Shown in pieces: positions 42,401 to 57,400 of a stretch of DNA of 64,000 nucleotides (positions are counted from its first letter, which is position 1; every line of letters starts with the position of its first letter). The position numbers were made by a program, and so were the translations under genes. The notes under the pieces were generated by a model. The model had not been told where the DNA came from and did not search any database. It was given only the letters and a program-made list of their open reading frames with translations. Source of the DNA: Axinella damicornis (Eukaryota; Porifera; Demospongiae; Axinellida; Axinellidae); the NCBI GenBank assembly GCA_963931865.1, contig OZ007508.1, positions 10,910,781 to 10,974,780 of the forward strand, given 5' to 3'.

Positions 42401-45400
42401 AACGCACATGCCACGTGGCAACAACGCTCAGTCGAATGCTAGCAATGGCGACCAAAGGGAAGACACGAAATTATAACAGCACTTACAACCTTGCCAGCAC
42501 GGTGAGTTTCGGTATGTAACCGTCAGTGAACAACAGCGATTACGGCTGTGTGGTCAGAATCTTTGTGGGCCCTTCGTATGACTGTACTGGCAACCAACGT
42601 CGAAGAGAACGATCGAGCAATGGCGGCCGACGGCACGACAAAAGCGATTGTATTTCCATCACCAATGTGAGTTTCGCCACAATTATTGTGTGGTTGTGTC
42701 ACTGCATGATATCGATCACGATGGTGTAGTCAGAATCTCTGTAGACCTTTCCTGCGTGCTTTGAGGTTTGATTATTTAATTATTTAGATTATTTACGCGG
42801 CACAATTTTTCCACTACCAGGAGTGTAACGAGGGGCAACCGCACTCCTGGCAACCACGTTGCAACTGGTTGCAATTCGCTGGACGCGCTCATTCCAATTA
42901 ATGCACATGTCACGTGAGGACCGTGCTCAGTCGTCGATCGCGATGTCGAGTCAGCAATGGCGTCCAACAGTAAGACAAGAGCTTATTACAGTGCTAACAA
43001 CTTCGCCAGCACGGTGAGTTTTGGCATGTAAGCGTCAGTGAACGATAGCGATCACGGCTGTGTGGTCAGAATCTTTGTGGGGCCTTCATAAGACTGTACT
43101 GGCAACCAACGTCCAAGAGAGCGATCGAGCAATGGCGGCCGACGGCATGACAAAAGCGCTTGTATCTCTGCCACCAAGGTGAGTTTCAGCACAATTATTT
43201 TGATTTTGTGTCACCGCATCATAGTGATCACGACGGTGTAGTCAGAATCTTTGTAAGCCATTCCGAAGTAGTCTAACGTTTATTACCGTAGTCTCTCGAA
43301 AATACGCCCATGGGCGATGAATTTAGAATCTGCTCAAAGAGGGGGATGGGCGTATTTTCGAGGACCCCTCTCCCGAAAATAGGCCCACCCTTGACTCGAA
43401 AGTAGGCCCACCCAATTCGAAAGTAGGCCCACCCAAGTACATGCGTATACGAGTGCAATACTGCAACAGTCACTCTAGCAAGGCTTAACTACTACTATAG
43501 TCCTGGAGTTTCTTGGTGAGCAGGAACAATCTCTTCGTGTGAGTAGCTACAGGAACAGCAAACAAGACACAGCAGGACTGCTTGAATGACGTAGAGTGCG
43601 CAGACTATCTTCGGGACTTGCCGATTGCTGCTGCTTCCTAGATTGCACACGCGAAGACACAAACATGCAATGCACAGATGCAATGCACAGCACGTGCACG
43701 GTCTCATGTCATGCATTCAGTACACAGCTGATTATGCAATGGCATGCAACATAATGAAATTCATTGCAAATAGTACCGATAGCCAGCCTTCATTTCTTAG
43801 TCCAACCTCTTTGACAGTGCTTCTTCCGGAGCTATTCAAGTGCTTTCCTGTTTGAGCTAATAGGGTGGGCGTACTTTCGAGTAATGAATGACCCTTTGCA
43901 ACAACTTGTTGCGAAAAAGGGGGGTGGGCGTATTTTCGAGGGTGGGCGTATTTTCGAGAGACTACGGTATTTAGATTAGAATAGATTACATTACGCGGCA
44001 CAATTTTTCCCCTACCAGGAGTGTAATGAGTACTTAGGATTGGCCTGCATAGATTCTGACTACACAGTTCAATTGCAAGATCTTGAAAACCTCTGTGCCC
44101 ACAAGGTGAGAGTACTACTCAGTGGTACATCTGGTCGGGCAACTCACTGTTCAGAATGTTGCCTCAGGTCTTCCTCTCACCTTGTGGGTACTCTGATTGC
44201 AGCCACCAACTAGTACTCACAGCTAGCCTTGGCCCCAGGTTGCTATCTTCCTGCTTGACCCAATCAACACACGTGTGTGACTGCTTACGATAATCAAAAC
44301 AAGCAACACCAGTGTCCGAATTATTTCAGCCACTAACTGGCGAAGTGCACTATTTGAGGCTTCCTGTCTGTAATTCCTAGTTAAAACGAGAAGAGCAACT
44401 ACCACTTGTTGTAGCAAACCTCTCCACTGCCGTATCCCACTATGTACATGTAGGGTCATCTTGGCCGCAACGGTACACATGTACCCAGGTTTCTGGAGTC
44501 CTTGCAATTTTCAGGTGAATGCAAACACCGGAAGTCACATGAATGCGTGAGTTCTGAATGCTCGCGTCAGCAATGAGGACTTACGCCGGGTCCTACAGTG
44601 GCATTTTGTACACCAATCAGTGGTGTAGATCCAGAAAGCTGACTAAGAAGTAGACATTGGGGACTTTGTGATCGAATCACTTGCTAACTTCCTGCGGTGT
44701 AACATTAGACTTGCATAGTCATGATCATAAACGGAGTATGTCACGGACATTGCAACTGAGTCTAGATCCTAGAGGGCTACTGTGCGTAGCTTGCATGCAT
44801 CATGACAACTGTTGTCGCGTGACTTCCGCGCTACAAATTCAGTTGCAAGATATTGAAAACCTCTGTGCCCTCATTTATATGTGCCAACTTCCTAATGCAT
44901 TTGTTTTCATTGCTGCTGCTACTGGTGATTAATGGTTGTTGCTCCCCTGTAGATTACTGTCAGAACCCCAATAAGTACAAAACCACGATGTTCATCTGCA
45001 GAATTCAACAGTGGCCACTAGACTCTCCTTTTCCAAATGGGTACGTGTCTACTATGACTTACACACTCAGGGTATAAAATACTGTGTGTCCTCTTATTGG
45101 GGCGAGCCTGAGCGAGCCCCACACTAGCGTGACTTCATTGCGCTGTGTGTGTGTATGCTTGCTTGCTTGCGTGGATCTTGCAATTACTGTAAATTTTAAA
45201 TCAGCGAATTTCACTTGCACGTGCACAATAATTCAACGACCTCTAGCTAGCTACACACCTCCTCAATGCAAGGAATCGTGAACCGTCTAGCTACCTGTTC
45301 GACGAACAATGGCGACAACAAAGACGGAGAGACCATTCGTGGACATTGGCTAGAGCACCACATTCTGCCTCCTCGGTGGTGACACTCGGACAAAGACGGT

Positions 45401-48400
45401 GCCTGCTCGTAGGCCTACCGCCATGGCCAGTGATGTTGCTGCTAGACTGCTTCAGCTAGCTATAAACGCTAACCTGACTCACAGTTGCTGTGATGTGTAC
45501 GAGTGTATTTTAGTTCTGTGGCCTATATATGCTCATTGCCCAGTCACATTCTGATAACAGTCATGTGAATGCAACTGCTCCTTACATGTCCCGGTGCATG
45601 CTCTTCACTCAGGCTCGCCCTCCAATGTCCTGCATTCCACTAGTATATTATGTTTATATGTATGTGCGTAATATTGTCCCATGCACAGCAGTACTCAGTA
45701 AGGTACATGACACAATTAGGTGCTTGGAAAATGTATAGGTTAGTCAATCAGTCCATGGAACTGCTAGATTTAGGCTATAGTATTCCAAGCACCTGTGAGG
45801 ATGGTAAGGGCATATGTGGCCTTCATAGTCTGATAGGACAAGATCGATGTACATAGCAGCAGCTGAAGCGGACGCAATCAGAGAAAAGCAGCTCTGCATA
45901 GAGAGCTGTCTAGCGCCGGATTACTCATGTAGGTGAACGAAGAGGTAGTAGCTGATCGAGCAAAGCGAACAAAACTACTTGTATCACTCACTAAAGCGAA
46001 CAAAACTACTTGTATCACTCACTAATATTGAGCTTTTATTGGTATACATTCCCACTTTGTCAACTTCTTGCTTTGTCAATTTCCACTGTCAAATTACTCT
46101 AATTTGGTGAATGTGGACAAAGTGGGAGTTGACAAATGATAAGTTGACAAAGTGGGAGTAAATTGACAAAGTGAAATTGATGAAGCAGGAATTGACAAAA
46201 TGGGAATTGACCAAGTGAGAATAAATTGAGGCAAACAACAGACGTGCATGTTAGTAGCTACGTAGCAGAGGTACTATGGTTCCTTAATTATGGGGCTTAA
46301 CCCATGAACAGATCTCTAGAGATCTTTTTTGTCTCGGCACCGAAGTGCCGAGACACAGTGCTGGATGCGTAGGTACGTATGTACGTACGTCGCTTTTCGC
46401 AATGCGCCCGCGCAAGTGCAGCAACCTGCTTTACACTCTTAATAGGATGTCAAATGTGTTTATATATAGCCTGGAGTAGATCTCAAAAAGTAATTATGGG
46501 TTTTGCTTGGCTGCTCATGAATCCATTCAAAGACTGACGCTGACTTCAGCTGAAAGTCTCATAGCTAACAGAATTTGCAGTCATAAAAGGGTTAAACAAC
46601 TGCCATGTCCTCTGCATATTGCATGATTGTAGCTGATACCAAGTCGTGCTGAGATGCATCAAGTCTTTTAAAGACTCACTTGTTATACATATTTCTGGTT
46701 TTCAGTTCCCAACTTCCGGGTCCCACACTTGCCCATGCAGCCATCCTTTACATCTCTGTGAATCTAAGCACACACACCCACTAAGGGGTATTCAATAGTA
46801 GTGCTGGGCGATATTGTGAACTTAATATTGCCGAATATTATATCGATATATTGGGTAATGGATTGGATTGGTATCCAGTAGCATACTGCTCACACAACTG
46901 TACATTTTCACATGCATGTAACGATTGACCAAAACTGGAACACCGCATGTGAAAGATATGCACTCAATAGTGGATTCAATATCGGTTTAAAACGATATAT
47001 CGACTTTAAGGTCGCGGGCTAGTCGCGTATTAATTCAATTAGCGTACTACGTGGGGTATTGTTTTCCAGCTGCACTGTCAATTTTCGTGAACCTTTTGCG
47101 GAAGTCAATTAGACATTGTGGAAAGTGTAGAGGCAGCCAGTGCGTGCCAAGGTGTCGTTGTACGTTATGTGGGCGAAGTCTCTGGCTAAAGCTGTTGTTG
47201 TTCGGGCGAAAGTTATTTGAACCACAGCCCAGTTTGACTGACGGAAGGACACCAATCCAAAAGAGAGATCCAGGATGTCCAGCAACTGTACTTTGCGGGT
47301 ACGTATAGTTTTTGTCTAACCGCTGAACATAGTGGCAGTACAGAGCCAAGTGTAGCCTAAAATGTGTCCTTGAAGGTGATTCTTGCTTGTACTCGAGCGT
47401 CCTGCTCTGGATACAAAGCAGCTGTCCGTCTAAACTATATGTACCCGCATTCTACGAGAGTGGTACTCATGAGCTGTGGTAGTCATGAACCTGTCAGGTA
47501 TGTTTCTGATTTTATTCTGTGGTTTAAAATTGTTAGTAGCTTGTGTGAGGCTGCCTCCATGTGTTAGTATAGTGCTTCAGGCTGGTATTCTATTTAGTGC
47601 GCGCCGCTCTGCGCAATGCGCCGAAGACTAGCCCGCGACCTTAAGGTTACGGGATACTCGTGCGCGCGCTGTCCGAAATGTATAGGGAAATGCATACTTA
47701 AGCTCGCTAACCAAAAATCTCGAGTACGATGAGCGTGAGCAACTTGATTCTGGCGGTGGAGGTGCGCTGTCACAAGATGCAGGGCATGACGGAAGCTTTT
47801 ACGGATACGCTGTATAGCCGTGCAAAAACGAGCAGTTTAGTTCACCAAAAAGCCGTATTTACCGCTTTTCTCGAGCGAGACAGCAGATAAGTTTGCCAAG
47901 GATTATGCTATCAAAAAAAGCTTCCGTCATGCCCTGCACCTTGTGACAACGCACCTCCAACGCCAGAATCAAGTTGCTCACGCTCTTCGTACTCGAGATT
48001 TTTGGTTAGCGAGCTTAAGTATGCATTTCCCTATACATTTCGGACGGCGCGCGCACGAGTATCCCGTAACCTTAAGTAAGCCATAATATTGATATTGATG
48101 TTGGGTACATAGATGGACGATATACCGTAGTCGCGCGTCATTAGGCGCATGTGCCTATAACTCCACAGGAAGGAATATTATGCGCGCCTATAAGCGAGAT
48201 GCGCCTAATAACGAATATTTTAATAATGACATTCCTCGAATAGGAAGTGTGCTTCAATTGGAATTATAGCTGTTTTCCACTCTGTACTACATGTACTATG
48301 ATCGAAAACGGCAGAGTTTCTGCAAGAAGACTGCAGCGCTTAACAGCGAGTACCTGGGACGAGAGTTGAAACTGCGCCTAACAGCGAATATGCGCCTATA

Positions 48401-51400
48401 AGTGAGATGCGCCTAATAACGCGCAACTACGGTATTGCAAAATCGATATATTGTCCCAGCTCTATTCAATAGTCATGGCTCTCGACCAATCACCGTCCGT
48501 CTGTCTGAGAAAAAGCTTTACTGCCAGAATTGGAGGCCCTACAAGGCAAGAGGACTATTTTCTCAGCCCATTCGTGGAAAGGAGGAGAGAAATGGCTCAC
48601 CTGCCTCCAACCAAGGGCTTTTCATGGGTTACGTACCTGCACAACTCCTGCTGACCTGTTTGTTCAACTTGACAGGCCTACAATTGAGAGTCCAAGGCTC
48701 ATTGGGATTAGGCCTGCAGAAATTATGCTCGGAATAATTAGGCATAGGGGAATAATGCGGAAAAGATATATGGGAATTATTGGCACGTGCATGTAGTAGA
48801 TGGACTCGGAGAGTGACGAACCAGGGCCTAGCGGACTGCCAGGCAGTAGCAGTAAGCCTGTCGTTGAAATAGATTCAGGGGAAGACACCAGTGTAGAGTC
48901 CTAGCTCTCTGCTAGGGAAGCTGCGAGCTCCTAGGCCCTCAGACTTCGCACGAAAGAGAAAATTGAAGACGAAACCTGGCAAACGCCGTCGCCGTTATCC
49001 CCCAAGACTATTCACAATTCCATGAGTGTCACACCATCCCAAAGATTGTCACAGTATCCAGAGGAACCTTTGACAGTCTCTTCAGGTAAGTTATTGTTAT
49101 TTTGTCGGGCTTGTCAAGAGTAATAATTCATATGCTACTAGGGAAGACCTTGGGCTCAGTCATTGAAAACCATATCAAGCATTCCAGGAAGCACACAATT
49201 GGCAAAGAGATGCTATAGGTCGTAACAGCAGCGTGAGAGACATTGCACTGAGAGAGTTCAATGAGAAAGAGTATTTAGCCGGAGAACAACTACCTGAGGA
49301 ACAGCAGGTATTTAGTGTGAAGGTAATATCAACTTTCCTGAAAACTGACATACCCATCAACATCTTTCAATCCCTGCTGGAGGAGACTGGTTTACGGTTG
49401 GCAGGGCATCGGGTTATGTCTGACTTGATTTCATTTGTGCATCAGGAAGAATTGAAGAGAGTGAGAGATGAGGTACACAGACGTAATGATGGAACGACGC
49501 ACTTGGGAGAGGCTATGGCTGTTATACTTCGGTTTGTTGATGAACAGTGGGAACTCCAGCAGCGTCTAATTCATTTTGTCAAAGGAGAAGAAGTTGCACA
49601 TCAGCTCATATCTGTTCTTTAGATGGAGTGTCAAGTTGCCGCAATGCATGATAGAGCGTCTGTCAACAATCTTGCAATGACAATTCGTGTCGTATTTCCT
49701 CACTTGCGTGACATTGGATGCTTCAGTACACAATCGACAATGCTGGTGATCGCTTCAACATTCCAACTCTCAGTGAATTCACTACCTCCTGGATTACCCT
49801 CTTCTCCCATAGCCCTAAGGCTCGTCTACTCTGAAGAGAGCGTACCGGCATGGCTATGAAGTCAAGACAAGGTGGTGGAGCAAGTGGGAGATAATGAAGC
49901 AGCTTATGGAGATGTTTGGAGATGTACAGCCGTTTCTGGAATCAATGGAAGATGCTGGGCTATAGCCACCTGCAAGAAAGTGCTGGCCATTCTGAACGAT
50001 CCCAAAAAGACGGTCCCCACTGATGCTTGAGTTGGCTGCAACAGTGAATGCTGGGCTACCATTTGTGCAGACAACATACACCCATGAAGGAGGTGGTCCC
50101 TTGACTCTTGTGTGTTAATATGAGACATTAGACAAATGGATGCAAGCAATTCGAATCTCCCACCTCCCAAACGTCTCCCGAATCACACAAATGCTATCCA
50201 ACAAACAACCCAATGGGGCAAATAATTTGTAAAAACAGTTAGTTTAGTATGCCAAACCAAATCCTGTGTGAAGCCTGGGTATGAATATTTTCAGAGTGAA
50301 TTCCATGGACCTCTTCACGTATTCCCCTTTCTCCTTTCTAAATGATACCCAGATTCTCAGTGGCTTAAAAGCTGAATTGCCCCATTACCTTGCTAGTGCT
50401 GCTGATGTAGCAGAAGATGTTGAAGTTGTAGACTGGTGGAGTCGACATTCCAAACCAAGTGATCACACGCTATCCGTTCTGTTCTCCTTGTACAGCCGAA
50501 CTCCGCTGCAGCAGAAAGGGTGTTCTCGATTCTCAATAACACATTTTCTGATCGTCAACTTGAAGACTACATTGAATCTTCCATCATGCTACAATATAGC
50601 TAGCACTAGGCTGCTATATATACGATTATACACTGTTTGTGTGCTAAATGTGTATTACAGTCTTGTTACACTTTCTATTTGTTGGCCATGCATGAGCATA
50701 ATTGCAGGAAAAAAGACATTATAGAAAATTGTGAGCATAATAACTGAAGGTGATGAGAACAGAATCATCAAATTCTTGCAAAGCTACGTAGCCCAGTCTT
50801 TAACTGCTATTTTTCTGTTTTCTGCTACATTGCTCAATGAGATACATACGCTGCCTAGCTAGGCCACTCTATAATGCTGGTAAACACGCATAAGCCGATT
50901 GACTTCACCGACGCCGTGCATGCCGCACTATACTATGCAATTAAGTATCGCGTGCACCGCGGGACTTTACCGCGAAAGAAATATATATTAACAGAAACCG
51001 CACGGGGAGATGGAATTACGGTACTGAGACTGCAGGAGATGAGGAAACGAGTTTATGAGACTTGCATGGCTTTTCATTAGCTTCCCAGAAATTTCACACC
51101 CCCTTGAGTCCATGTGTTATTGTATAAACATTTGTACCAGTGCAAATCTCCAAGTTGATGGCAAATGGACAACATCAAAGTTTCAGCAAAACCAAACTGC
51201 TTGATAATGCCCAAAAGCTCTGTTTTCAGGCCCTTTACAATACTGAAAGTTTGGCCCAAGCCTCTTCCACACTCTTGCCCTGTCATGCTATAATTGGTCC
51301 CCACCAAAAGCAGTCCTCTGGACTGTCCACGGCAGAATGATTGGTCCCTCCAGGGGACCATCCATAGCACTGTAAGCAGTCCCCACTTACCGTAATTGGT

Positions 51401-54400
51401 CCCACTAGTTGTTCACTAGCCCAAGTCATGAATATTCACTGGAGGGTCAAACCCAGATAGAATGATGCACTATGCTATGCAAGTGAGCTGTTCAGTATCA
51501 CCACTATATGATTGGCTCACCACATACGTACGTGGTGACTCTAGAGGTACATGTATATCCATGCACTCCATGCGTTATTTTGTTTATGCCTTTACGAGAC
51601 CACACTCCTGGTAGCCGCGTTGCTACCGGTTGCAACTCGCTGGACCCGCAAGCTAGGTATTGCAGCTCATTCCAATTAACGCGCATGTCACGTGAGGACC
51701 ATGCTCGGTCGATCGATTGATATCGAGTCAGCAATGGCGTCCAAAAGTTACACTCCTGGTAGGGGAAATATTGTGCCGCGTAATTACACTCCTGGTAGGG
51801 GAAAAATTGTGCCGCGTAAATAATCTATTACACTCCTGGTATAGGAAAAATTGTGCCGCGTAAATAATCTAAATAATAAACGTTTGACTACTTCGGAATG
51901 GCCTACAAAGATTCTGACTACACCGTCGTGATCGCTATGATGCAGTGACACAACCACATAATAATTGTGCTGAAACTCACCTTGGTGGTGGAGATACAAG
52001 CGCTTTGTTGTGCCGTTGGCCGCCATTGCTTGATCGCTCTCTTAGACGCTGGTTGCCAGTACAGGATTACGAAGGCCCCACAAAGCTTCTGACCACACAG
52101 CCGTGATCGCTGTCGTTCACTGACGCTTACATGCCAAAACTCACCGCGCTGGCGAAGTTGTTAGCACTCTAATAAGCACTTGTCTTACTTTTGGACGCCA
52201 TTGCTGACTCGACATCTCGATCGACGACTGTACTGATCGACTGAGCATGGTCCTCACGTGACATGTGCGTTAATTGGAATGAGCTGCGTTGTGCGTCCAG
52301 CGAGTTGCAACCGGTTGCAACGCGGCTACCAGGAGTGCGGTTGCCCCTCGAATAATGTAAATAATAAACGTTTGACTACTTCGGAATGGCCTACAAAGAT
52401 CCTGACTACACCACCGTGATCGCTGTGATGCAGTGACACAACCACATAATAACTGTGCTGAAACTCACCTTCGTGGTGGAGATACAAGCGCTTTTGTCTC
52501 GCCGTGGCCGCCATTGCTCGAGCGCTCTCTCCGACTTCCGGTGGCAGTACCGGTCTTAGGAAAGGCACACAAAGATTCTGACGACACGGCCGTGATCGCT
52601 GTCGTTCACTGACGCTTACATGCCAAAACTCACCGTGCTGGCGAAGTTGTGAGCGCTGTAACAGTTTCTTGTCTTCTCCTTGGGCCGCTATTGCTGACTC
52701 AGCTCAATCGATCGACCGACCGAGCGCGAGCATAGTCCTCACGTGGCATGTGCATTCATTGGAATGAGTTGCAATACCCGACTTGCGCTACCGTCGAGTT
52801 GCAACCGGTTGCAACGCGGCTACCAGGAGTGCGGTTGCGTAGGTTTATATAATCCAACATAATATAAATAATGTTTGAGTACTTAGGGCTTGGCCTACAG
52901 AAATTCTGACTACACCGCCGTGATCGCTATCATGCCCTGACCTGAATGTAAAAAGTTGGTGTTGAAACTCACCTTGGTGGTGGGGATATGAGCGCTTTTG
53001 TCTCGCCGTTGGCCGCCATTGCTCAGTTCTTAGGAAAGGCACACGAAGATTATGACCACACAGCCGTGATCGCTGTCGTTCACTGACGCTTATATGCCGA
53101 AACTCACCGTGCTGGCTAAGTTGTGAGTGCTGTAATAATGTCTTGTCTTCCAGTTGGTCGACATTGCTCACGATCGACTGAGCGTGGTTGCCACGTGGCG
53201 TGTGCGTTAATTGGAATACTTAGCGAAATGAGCTTGCGCTACGGCGAGTCGCAATTGGGTTGCATCGCGGCTACCAGGAGTGCGGTTGCCCCTCGATAAT
53301 CTAACCTAAATAATGTAAATAAATAACGTTTGACTACTTAGCAATGGCCTGCAAAGATTCTGACTACACCGTCGTGATCGCTATCATGCACTGTCCTCAC
53401 CGTACAATTTTGGTGCTGAAACTCATCTTGGTGGTGGAGATACAAGCGCTTTTGTAGTGCCGTCGGCCGCCATCGCTCGATCGCTCTCTTCGAAGTTCGT
53501 CGCCAGTACAGCTCTTACGAAGGCCCCACAAAGATTCTGGCCACACAGGTGTGATCGCTGTCGTTCACTGACGTCTACATGCCGAAACTCACCGTGCTGG
53601 CTAAGTTGTGCGTGCTGTAATAATGTCTTGTTTTCCTTTTGGTTGCCATTGCTCGCGATCGACTGAGCGTGGTTGCCACGTGGCCTGTGCGTTTATTGGA
53701 ACGAATTGCAATACTTAGCTTCGCTATGGCGAGTCGCAACCGCGTACCGGGGTTGCAACGCGGCTACCAGGAGTGCAGTTGCCCCTCGTAAGACAAGAAC
53801 TTATTACACTGCTAACAACCTCGCCAGCACACTGAGTTTTTGGCATGTAAGTGTCAGTGAACGATAGCGATCACGTCTGTTTGGTCAGAATCTTTGTGGG
53901 GCCTTCGTATTGCTGTACTGGCAATCAACGTCGAAGAGAGCAATTGAGCAATGGTGGCCGACGACACGACAAAAGCGCTTGTATCTCCACCACGAAGGTG
54001 AGTTTCAGCAAAATTACTTTGTGGTTGTGTCACTGCATCATGGCGATCACGGCGGTGCAGTCAGAGTCTTTGTAGGCCATTCCGAAGTAGTCAAACATTT
54101 ATTATTTATTACACTCCTGGTAAGGGAAAAATTGTGCCGCGTAATATAATTAATATAATCCAATATAATATATATAATGTTTGAGTACTTACGATTGGCC
54201 TACAGAGATTCTGACTACACCGCCGTGATCGCTATCATGCCCTGACCTGAACGTAAAAAGTTGGTGCTGAAACTCACCTTGGTGGTGGAGATATGAGCGC
54301 TTTTGTCTCGCCGTTGGCCGCCATTGCTCGAGCGCTCTCTTCGACTTCCGGTGGCAGTACCGTTCTTAGGAAAGGCACACGAAGATTCTGACCACACGGC

Positions 54401-57400
54401 CGTGATCGCTGGTGTTCACTGACGCTTATACACCGAAACTCACCGTGCTGGCTAAGTTGTGAGTGCTGTAATAATGTCTTGTCTTCCTTTTGGTCGCCAT
54501 TGCTCGCGATCGACTTGAGCGTGGTTGCCACGTGGCGTGTGCGTTAATTGGAACAAATTGCAATACTTAGCATGCGCTACGGCGAGTCTTAACCGGGGTT
54601 GCAACGCGGCTACCAGGAGTGCGGTTGCCCCTCGTAATATAATATAATCCAGTATAATCCAATATGATATATATAATGTTTGAGTACTTAGGCTTGGCCT
54701 ACAGAAATTCTGCCTACACCGCCGTGATCGCTATCATGCCCTGACCTAAATGTAAAAAGTTGGTGCTGAAACTCTCCTTGGTGGTGGAGATATGAGCTCT
54801 TTTGTCTCGCCGTAGTCGCCATTGCTCCAGCGCTCTCTTCAACTTCCGGTGGCAGTACCGTTCTTAGGAAAGGCACACGAAGATTCTGACCACACGGCCG
54901 TGATTGTTGTCGTTCACTGACGCTTACATGCCCAAACTCACCGTGCTGGCTAAGTTGTGAGTGCTGTAGCAATGTCTTGTCTTCCTTTAGGTCGCCATTG
55001 CTCGCGATCATGTTTGCCACGTGGCATGTGCGTTAATTGGACCGAATTACAATACTTAGCTAACTTGCGCTACGGCGAGTCGCAACCGGTTGCATCGCGG
55101 CTACCAGGAGTGCGGTTGCCCCTCAATTATTTAATGATTTATGCGGCACAATTTTTCCCCTACCAGGAGTGTAATACATTGTTGCCATGAAAGCTGGTTC
55201 TGTGTGAATAGCCTGGGGGAACTCAATAGTTCATATATAAGTTAGACACTGGGACCAAGGGATCTACGCGATTTAGAAACCCGAGGGCCCTTGGCTGTAG
55301 CGAGAGTGCTACTAAGGTCCCGAGGGTTTCTAAATTGTGTAGATCCCATTGGTCTCAGTTTCTAACCGATTTAGAGTATAGCAACGGTAACTACGCTAGC
55401 GCTTCAGTTTTCAATAAAATAACCTATGAGTCAGAGGTCCTTTTCGACTAAATATCAAACTGGCTACGAGTACAAGGCAGGTACTAGCTCTGACATACCG
55501 TAGTTGCCGATTATTTCGCGTGCCAAAAATTTCGCGGTCTAGCCACTAAACGTGACACACAAATATTTCGCGGTGGGAAATTTTCGCTGATTACTTCCGC
55601 GAAAAAAAAATCCGCTCGTAATAACTTACTATTGACACATGCGATCGTGCTGATGGAACTGTGTACGCGTGGCTACCACGTCTACAGCGAAGCAACTGCC
55701 GGGGAAGAGCTACTGTGTGAGCGTGAGCCCAGGAACACGAAGGACAGTAACTGTTATGCCTAGCGCTAGCTGTGGAAATATATTTCGCGGGTTTAATATT
55801 CGCAGTCTTAGTTCATCCGCGAATACCGCGAAAATTTCCCCACCGCAAAATTAACTGCAACTACGGTAGAAAGTGACTTGTGCACATGAGCAGTCATATG
55901 GCTCCACCCCTCAATTTGGTTCCACCCACCAGTGCTGTCATTGACCGCTTATCCTTCAAGCTCTAGCTCATTTACTGATGTAGCCGTTAACAAGACCGTA
56001 CACGGAGAAGTACACAAACATGTGCACTGCCTATAATTGTAAAGCAGCTATATACGTACGTAGTTGCCATGGATTCAAAAGTTGTCAGTAAACAGGGGCT
56101 CAATAGAAAACCCCGTACATGGTTTTCTATTGAAGACGAGGTTTTCTGTGGGATTTAGATACGTACCTCGCAGTGAGTAATCTGATTTGTGGAATTGGTA
56201 CAACTAGTATATCAGTTGACCAGTAGCGACAATGAATCATTGTGCTCCTCCCCAGCTCACGAAACATCTCCAGTCACATTGTCACCTCCAATATCCTCAA
56301 GGCTTCGTGCCAGAACTAAGAAGTAGCTAACTAAGGCAGCTAAGAATCTTTAGCTGACCTTCAGCATTGTACAGTCAGTTTGCTCTCTTGTGTACCACCC
56401 TCACTACCATCACATACATGTACTCTGCTGTGAAGCAATAATAATAATAATAATAATAATAGTATACATACTCAAAGGATTTAGAAACCACGCTTTTGAA
56501 CATTGCAGCATTCACCCTCTCTACATGTATGTACTGCTCTCCCAGCACCCTGATGCGTAGCCTGGGGGAGGCAGGGGAGATTGAGCCAGAGACTGAGTCG
56601 TTTCTTCTTGAAAATGAGATAGACTCAGGAGACTTTCCCTCAGAGGCCCTCGACTGTCTGCCAAAGAGCCTTCCCTGGACTGTACCCAAGGTCTGGTAGC
56701 TACTCTTACTGTTGCTTTTTATGCATGTGTAGTAATATAATGAGCATGCTGTGTGCTGATGAAGTGCTTAGGTTGGTAGTGGGTTAGTGTTAGCCTCGTT
56801 CCCAGCCTCCCCAGGTTTTTTGTCGCATACGGATCCGTAAGGAGCCTGGGAAAGAGGCTAGGTTATAGAATATTACTGGTAGCATGAAGGTTTTCCTCTC
56901 TCCCATAACTTATTAACACCTGGGATGACAGACGCATCTTGTGGTATAGTAACGTCACAACCTCCGTAATTGCATATGGGAGGAGCCTGGGAACGAGGCT
57001 AGGTTAGTATAATACCGGTGTTTTCCTCTCTCCCAATACGTAACACCTGGGATGACAGACACATCTTGTGGTATAGTAGCATCACAACCTCCGTAATGGC
57101 AATATCTTGCTTGCCAGACTAGCTGTTTACCAATTGCATTTTTCCAGGAGGAGGAGAGGAAGAGGAGGGATTTTCGGAAGGAGTGTGTCTTCTCCATTGA
57201 CCCAGCAACTGCTAGGGTAAGTATTCATTTGTCTATCACTTGAATGATGGTACCCGGTAGTACGTATCTTACATGTGGTTACATGACAGCTATGTTCCCA
57301 GTAGGATCTTGATGATGCCCTCCATGTGAAGAAGCTGGATGAAAGTGAGCCAATAATAACGATTGCAAAAGCCCTAGATATAGATGAGCATGGTCCTCAC

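Larger units (their letters stand above)
46799..48464. mobile_element. hAT-like element with three nested insertions
   Basis: Left end TAGTGCTGGGCGATATTG, right end ATATTGTCCCAGCTCTA, flanked by TTCAATAG (46791-46798 and 48465-48472), an exact 8-bp duplication typical of hAT. Its own sequence is only about 300 bp; the rest is the two TTAA elements and the CCGTAGT element listed separately. Confidence 0.9.

Noticed and set aside
46311..46355. Rho-independent-like terminator (hairpin plus T run)
   Set aside because: The T run precedes the hairpin, and the DNA is eukaryotic, so a bacterial terminator makes no sense.
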